A stretch of DNA of 64,000 bases from Paractinoplanes deccanensis (GTDB lineage: Bacteria > Actinomycetota > Actinomycetes > Mycobacteriales > Micromonosporaceae). This document shows positions 60,105-64,000 of this stretch, in pieces. The notes under the pieces are model-generated. The model worked only from the letters and a program-made list of their open reading frames with translations, made no database searches and was not told where the DNA came from. The stretch is taken from NCBI RefSeq assembly GCF_016862115.1, contig NZ_BOMI01000013.1, forward strand, positions 62,001 to 126,000. Reading direction: 5' to 3'. The position numbers and the translations under genes were made by a program. Numbering within the stretch: position 1 is the stretch's first letter; every line of letters starts with the position of its first letter.

Positions 60105-60188
60105 AGACGCACGGCACGGGGGCCGCCGGCGGCTCACGCCGCCCTAGAGACTCACGGCACGGGGGCCGCCGGCGGCTCACGCCGCCCT
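60089..60188. repeat. 43-bp direct repeat carrying the livK-like stop, with GC palindrome (possible bidirectional terminator)
   Basis: A 43-base unit starting GCTCACGCCGCCCTAGAGAC occurs at 60089 and 60132, with a partial copy at 60175. Each full unit contains the perfect palindrome GCCGCCGGCGGC. The first unit covers the last codons and stop of the binding-protein gene. The block lies between convergent genes, so the paired hairpins could terminate both, though no T-run is present. Confidence 0.75.
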
Positions 60189-60216
60189 GACGAGCATGTC
60201 CACGAGGGCCGCCGCC

Positions 60217-60750
60217 TCACGCCACCCGGAGCAGGGCGTCCTTGAGGGTGCGCAGCGCGTAGTGCGCCCGCGACTTGACGGTCCCGATCGGCACGCCCAG
60301 CCGCCGTGCCGTCTCCTTCGTGGAGCGGCCCTCGATGTAGAGCTCCGACAGGATCGTGCGGTGCGCCTCGCTCAGCCCGTTGACGGCCCGGCGCAGCGTG
60401 TCCGCGGCGACCACGGTCTCGGTCGTGTCGTCGCCGATCGGCAGGCGGCTCATGTCCAGGTTGCCGGTCTCGGCCGGCCGCGCCTTGCGCATGCGCACCG
60501 CGTCGATCGCCACCCGCCGCGCCACGGTGAACAGCCAGCGGCGGGCGTTCTCGTGCTCGGCCGGCACGGTGTCCAGGTTCCGCCACGCCCGGATCATCGT
60601 CTCCTGGAGCAGGTCCTCGGCGGCGTGCCGCTCCCCGTTGGTGAGGTTGAGCAGAAAGCTGAGCAGCGGCCGGGAATGGGCGGCGTGGAGGGCGACCATC
60701 CGCGCCTCGGCGGTGTCGGCCGTCGACGGCGCCATTGTTTCGGTGTTCAC
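60217..60750 (-). CDS. ECF-type RNA polymerase sigma factor (sigma-70 family)
   Basis: A sigma factor of about 177 residues. Region 2 is LLSFLLNLTNGERHAAEDLL then QETMIRAWRNLDTVP and RRWLFTVARRVAIDAVRMRK; region 4 is LSEAHRTILSELYIEGRSTK and ETARRLGVPIGTVKSRAHYA. No anti-sigma gene is adjacent. GTG 60750 is chosen for a GGGCGG seven bases upstream; ATG 60735 and TTG 60768 are alternatives. It may be the client of one of the partner-switching modules, but those usually control sigma-B-type factors. Confidence 0.9.
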   Translation of the reverse strand: MNTETMAPSTADTAEARMVALHAAHSRPLLSFLLNLTNGERHAAEDLLQETMIRAWRNLDTVPAEHENARRWLFTVARRVAIDAVRMRKARPAETGNLDMSRLPIGDDTTETVVAADTLRRAVNGLSEAHRTILSELYIEGRSTKETARRLGVPIGTVKSRAHYALRTLKDALLRVA

Positions 60751-60837
60751 GAGAAACCGCCCGCACAAATCGAAATCGACAAAGTTGCGGATCGGACGAT
60801 AGGGCGGTGTTTCTTGATTCCTAATGGATTGTCACTG

Positions 60838-60853
60838 GTTGCCCGCGGGTAAC
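60838..60853. promoter_or_regulatory. GTTGCCCG-CGGGTAAC inverted repeat upstream of the sigma-factor gene
   Basis: Two 8-base arms meet without a loop and differ at one position. The site lies about 90 bases above the sigma-factor start and could be an operator. The surrounding 250-base gap (60751-61003) has no gene. Confidence 0.35.
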
Positions 60854-61003
60854 AAGGGCTGCTCGGCGGCCGGCACGCGCACGGAAGCGCAGTTCATCGG
60901 CGCGTTTTTTCGACTTGATCGCGGGCGGTGACGCAATGGTCACACGGCTTCGCCGAGCCGTCCGGCAAATCCTATTGTCAGATTGCCGATCAGAAAAGGG
61001 TTG

Positions 61004-62239
61004 TCAGGGAAGCGCGAGAATCTGCGCGGGGTCGCCGTCGGTCCAGCTGCCCGGCAGGACGGCGAGTCCGTCGGCCCTCGCGGCGGCGTGCAGGCCGGCC
61101 GAGCTCACCGGGCCGGCGATGTGCCAGGGGGTGCCGCGGTGCACGGGGACGATGCGCACGCCGTACGGCATGAGCCTGGTCGTGCCTCGCACCGGAACCG
61201 TGGGCAGCACGGCGGGCGGGCTCCCGGACAGCGCGTGCAGCAGCGGCTCGAGCAGGGTGAGCGCGGCGACCAGGCCGGCGAACGGGTTGCCGGGCAGGCT
61301 GACCACCCACCGGCCGTCCGGCAGCTCGGCCAGCGCCTGCGGATGGCCCGGCCGGCAGGCGACGCCGCGCACGTGCCAGGCCGCGCCCAGGCGGTCGAGC
61401 ACGCCGTGCAGGTGGTCGGCGGCGCCCGCGGAGGACGAGCCGGAGACGACGACGACCTCCGTGCGGGCGGCGGCGAGCTCCGACTCCAGCAGCGCCGCGA
61501 CGTCGCTCACGTGGCGGCGGGCGGGCGGCAGCGCACCGGCCCGGGCGGCGATCGCCGAGACCAGCCCGGTGAAGCTGTCGCGCACCTGGCCGGGCCCGGG
61601 CACGCCGGCGCTGATCACCTCGTTGCCGGTGACCAGCAACGTCACGCCGGGCGCGCGGTGGGCCATCAGGCGCTCGACGCCGGCCTGCACGGCCGCGGCG
61701 GCGACGGTGGCGTTGACCGGGCGGCCGGCGGGGACGAGCTCATCGCCGGGGCGTACGTCGTCCCCGGCGCGGCGGATGTGGGCGCGGGCACCGAGGACGC
61801 CGGTGACCAGCGTGCCGTCGCGGGCGCTGTCCTCGTACGGCAAGATCGCCTCTGCCCCCTCGGGGACGACGGCTCCGGTGGCGATCTCGATGGCGGTGCC
61901 GGGGCGCATCGGGCCGGGCTGCGGCGCGCCCGCGAGCAGCTGTGCGGTCACCGTCCAGGGGCCGGGGCCCGTCACCGCGTACCCGTCCATGGCCGCGGTG
62001 TCGAAGGCCGGGACGGAGCGGACGGCTCGCAGGGGAGCGGCCAGCACGCGACCGGCGGCCCGCTCCACGGTGACGCTCTCGGCCGGCAGGGGCCGCGGCG
62101 TGCCGGCGGCGATCTCGTAGGCCCGTGACCAGGCCGTCGAGTGGTGTGTGGCGGAGACGGCGGTGGACTGCACCGGATCGGTCGGATCGGGCGGGATGTC
62201 GGCCAAGACCTCTCCAAGCGCGTGCCACTGTTGTGGCAA
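61004..62239 (-). CDS. moeA: Molybdopterin molybdotransferase MoeA
   Basis: A protein of up to 411 residues that inserts molybdate into adenylylated molybdopterin. AGRVLAAPLRAVRSVPAFDT then AAMDGYAV is the domain I signature; IATGAVVPEGAEAILPYEDS, VTLLVTGNEVISAGVPGPGQ and LPGNPFAGLVAALTLLEPLL define the rest. VVVVSGSSSAGAADHLHGVL stands where most MoeA proteins have GGxSxGxxD. The TTG at 62239 opens the frame but lies in a palindrome; GTG 62173 is a plausible later start. No other molybdenum-cofactor gene is adjacent. Confidence 0.9.
   Translation of the reverse strand: MPQQWHALGEVLADIPPDPTDPVQSTAVSATHHSTAWSRAYEIAAGTPRPLPAESVTVERAAGRVLAAPLRAVRSVPAFDTAAMDGYAVTGPGPWTVTAQLLAGAPQPGPMRPGTAIEIATGAVVPEGAEAILPYEDSARDGTLVTGVLGARAHIRRAGDDVRPGDELVPAGRPVNATVAAAAVQAGVERLMAHRAPGVTLLVTGNEVISAGVPGPGQVRDSFTGLVSAIAARAGALPPARRHVSDVAALLESELAAARTEVVVVSGSSSAGAADHLHGVLDRLGAAWHVRGVACRPGHPQALAELPDGRWVVSLPGNPFAGLVAALTLLEPLLHALSGSPPAVLPTVPVRGTTRLMPYGVRIVPVHRGTPWHIAGPVSSAGLHAAARADGLAVLPGSWTDGDPAQILALP
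62223..62238. promoter_or_regulatory. Perfect inverted repeat at the moeA 5' end
   Basis: TGCCAC and GTGGCA pair perfectly around four bases (TGTT), one base away from the edge of the TTG codon that opens the moeA frame. It could be an operator, which would favour the internal start. Confidence 0.4.
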
Positions 62240-62314
62240 CCCTACTGGAGCGGCCGCGCCCCACCGGCCGCGGATCGCTCACCGCGGCCGGTCCCTGCGT
62301 GCGCGAGCAACCTC

Positions 62315-63175
62315 TCAGTGCTGATAGGTGGGGTAGCCCAGGCGCTCGACGAGGTTGCCGGTGGCCTTGACGAAGGCCTCCTGCACGTCGTCGTCGAAGT
62401 GGTTGACCCAGTCGCCCGGCTCGCCCTTGCGGTAGTGGGAGACCGCGGCGGTGCCCTGCCGGTCGTTCATCCGCGCGAAGCTGTAGCGGTCGAGCAGCAC
62501 GGCCATCTCGTCCGGCGGGATGTGGATGCCGCAGTGGCGCATCAGGGCGTCGACCTCCTCCGCCTGGCGCTCACCGGTCAGGTCCTCGTACCGGACGATC
62601 CGGACCTCCTCCGACTCGGGCGCGTTGACCCACGACTTCAGCGAGTTGAAGCGGCCCTTCTTGGCGAGATCCTCGATGAGGAAGAGCAGGCCCTCCTTTT
62701 TGGGCCGCGCCTGGAGCTCCCTGCGCACCTCGAGGACGTCGCCCATCGGCGAATGCGAGTCGCGGTTGGAGAAATAGCTGGAGACGACGAGATCGCGCGG
62801 GTCGCGCAGCACATAGAACGTGCGGTGCTTGGCCGGCTTCTCGACCTTGTCGTAGCGGTCGCGGGCGATGAAGAGCGACAGCGCCACCCGGCCCGGCGGG
62901 CAGAGGTTGGGGTGGCTCCAGTGGTAATAGCGCGGGTCGTAGGTGAACAGGCCCGAGTACTTGTAGACGATCGGGTCACTGAAGATCGCCTTGACCCATT
63001 GGCTGGCGGTCTTGCGTATGGCGCAGTGGTACACATTCGTGAACTCGGAGCGCGCCACCACGGGCACGGTGATCCGCAGCTTGGTGTTGTGCGCCCCGAG
63101 CATGGCCCGGCGTGCGAACACCCGCGCCGAATTGGGTGTGTGGTGTTTGGCGAACAGGACAGCGCTGTTGAACAT
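62315..63175 (-). CDS. Sulfotransferase family protein
   Basis: A 286-residue PAPS-dependent sulfotransferase-like enzyme. CAIRKTASQWVKAIFSDP near residue 52 is the 5'-phosphosulfate-binding loop, TFYVLRDPRDLVVSSYFSNR the 3'-phosphate-binding segment, and HYRKGEPGDWVNHF the C-terminal RKGxxGDW motif that closes over PAPS. The Lys and Ser in these motifs are present. No signal peptide. The acceptor could be a sugar, lipid or natural product; neighbours give no hint. Probable promoter in the AT-richer 63255-63330. Confidence 0.88.
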   Translation of the reverse strand: MFNSAVLFAKHHTPNSARVFARRAMLGAHNTKLRITVPVVARSEFTNVYHCAIRKTASQWVKAIFSDPIVYKYSGLFTYDPRYYHWSHPNLCPPGRVALSLFIARDRYDKVEKPAKHRTFYVLRDPRDLVVSSYFSNRDSHSPMGDVLEVRRELQARPKKEGLLFLIEDLAKKGRFNSLKSWVNAPESEEVRIVRYEDLTGERQAEEVDALMRHCGIHIPPDEMAVLLDRYSFARMNDRQGTAAVSHYRKGEPGDWVNHFDDDVQEAFVKATGNLVERLGYPTYQH

Positions 63176-63231
63176 CGTCTGAGCCCGTGTCTTTCGTTGG
63201 CAGGGGGAGACGCTTCAGGACAGTGTGTTAG

Positions 63232-63253
63232 CCACGCAGCTCAAGCTGCGTGG
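63232..63253. terminator. Strong hairpin with 10-bp arms upstream of the sulfotransferase
   Basis: CCACGCAGCT (63232-63241) and AGCTGCGTGG (63244-63253) pair perfectly with two bases between. On the minus strand it lies after the PPK2 gene stop (63354) and before the sulfotransferase start (63175), preceded by an AT-rich stretch. It may be the PPK2 terminator, a leader hairpin, or a dimer-binding site. Confidence 0.5.
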
Positions 63254-63353
63254 GCGCCTTGGGTACGGGGACTTTACAACAAATTTGATCGAGTTACTAC
63301 AGATGACACCTGTGCACTTGCTGTAAAACGTGCTATGCCGCGCTTGGTGACTT

Positions 63354-64000
63354 TCAGGCGTACGGCGCCGGAATGCGCTGCGCCCTCAGGACCGGTTCCC
63401 GATAATCATCAGACTTTTGTCGTCGCGGCAGCGTCACGTCGGCCGTCTTGAGCGGCTGATAGGGAACTGTCGCCAGCAGGTGCGTGATGAGATTGAGCCG
63501 CCCACTCCGCTTGTCGTTGTTGTCGACCACGTGCCACGGCGCCCATGCGGTGTGGGTGGCCTCGAACATGTCGTCGCGCGCGCGGGAATAGTCGTACCAG
63601 CGGCTGTACGAGCGCAGATCCAGGTCGGACAGCTTCCACACCTTGCGGGGGTCGTTGATCCGGCTCTCCAGGCGGCGGGTCTGCTCCTTCTGGCTCACCT
63701 CGAGCCAGTACTTGATCAGGATGATGCCGGAGTCCGCCATCGCCTTCTCGACGCCGGGCACGACCTGGAGGAAGCCGCGCGCCTGGTCCTCGGTGCAGAA
63801 GCCCATGACCCGCTCGACGCCGGCCCGGTTGTACCAGCTGCGGTCGAAGACGACGACCTCACCGGCGGCGGGCAGGTGCGGCACGTAGCGCTGCATGTAC
63901 ATCTGCGAGCGTTCCCGGTCGGTGGGCGCCGGCAGCGCCACGACCCGGAAGACGCGCGGGCTCACCCGCTCGGTGATCGCCTTGATGGTGCCGCCCTTGC
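63354..64000 (-). CDS. ppk2: Polyphosphate kinase 2 family protein, C-terminal part (continues beyond the window)
   Basis: The frame is open through base 64000, so the N terminus lies outside. The first visible residues are KGGTIKAITERV, the end of the P-loop GxDxxGKGGTIK of PPK2. VVFDRSWYNRAGVERVMGFC and the following IILIKYWLEVSQKEQTRRLE and WHVVDNNDKRSGRLNLITHL are PPK2 core motifs. These enzymes transfer phosphate between polyphosphate and nucleotides, often making ATP/GTP from polyphosphate. 215 codons are visible, about three quarters of the usual length. Confidence 0.93.
   Translation of the reverse strand, partial: KGGTIKAITERVSPRVFRVVALPAPTDRERSQMYMQRYVPHLPAAGEVVVFDRSWYNRAGVERVMGFCTEDQARGFLQVVPGVEKAMADSGIILIKYWLEVSQKEQTRRLESRINDPRKVWKLSDLDLRSYSRWYDYSRARDDMFEATHTAWAPWHVVDNNDKRSGRLNLITHLLATVPYQPLKTADVTLPRRQKSDDYREPVLRAQRIPAPYA

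Overview
The window is 64 kb of very GC-rich DNA in which coding regions abut or overlap by 4 bases, GTG starts are common, and regulators, sigma-factor control proteins and secreted multidomain enzymes are numerous. This fits a filamentous actinobacterium. The mix (DUF4082 secreted proteins, many STAS/HATPase/SpoIIE modules, MEDS proteins, an OtrA/TetM-like protein) suggests Micromonosporaceae, for example an Actinoplanes relative; this placement is inference. No rRNA, tRNA, CRISPR array, replication origin or complete mobile element was recognised.

Layout. 0-9.5 kb: a DUF1295 membrane protein, two large secreted DUF4082 proteins in one coupled unit, and a nitronate monooxygenase-like enzyme. 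9.5-14.7 kb: a worn region with a frame-broken membrane-protein gene, an HxlR/SDR divergent pair, a truncated IS110 transposase, orphan genes and an integrase-like fragment. 14.7-21.3 kb: a PadR operon with its likely operator, aminopeptidase N, and an ATGA-coupled STAS / ANTAR-PAS-SpoIIE / HATPase partner-switching operon. 21.5-28.9 kb: a CobW/MRF-like protein behind a Zur-box-like site, a GC-rich low-complexity tract, a lipoprotein-ABC transporter operon, and a divergent NarL-type two-component system. 29-36.2 kb: a SARP-like regulator with an in-frame minisatellite, a polar amino-acid ABC importer, an ArsR-SRPBCC-DinB-like operon and a tetracycline-protection-type GTPase. 36.2-44.3 kb: a GH81 glucanase with a LacI-type operator, a lipase-like hydrolase, a DUF1080 remnant, a GGDEF cyclase, a GAF-SpoIIE phosphatase and a DICT protein with a degenerate GGDEF domain. 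44.3-53.8 kb: an AraC regulator, a STAS-HATPase fusion, a DUF6582 protein, an esterase, a Rieske-FAD oxidoreductase, a MEDS-STAS/MEDS-HATPase pair and a LysR/SDR/SnoaL cluster. 53.8-55.1 kb: no gene, three successive minisatellite arrays. 55.1-64 kb: a BI-1 family protein, a complete LIV-type ABC importer, an ECF sigma factor, MoeA, a sulfotransferase and the C-terminal part of a PPK2.

How they work together. The strongest theme is sigma-factor partner switching. There are two SpoIIE-type phosphatases, three STAS proteins or domains, and three HATPase (RsbW-like) proteins or domains, sitting with ANTAR, PAS, GAF, MEDS, DICT and GGDEF sensory or signalling domains. A second theme is minisatellites: tandem arrays of 17, 25-26, 27, 29, 30, 43 and 129 bp occur here, two of them inside regulator genes and in frame. 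The most unusual locus is the 1.26 kb gene-free minisatellite block, whose 129-bp array is part of a stretch with twenty same-strand TGTGGA motifs resembling the core of DnaA boxes.
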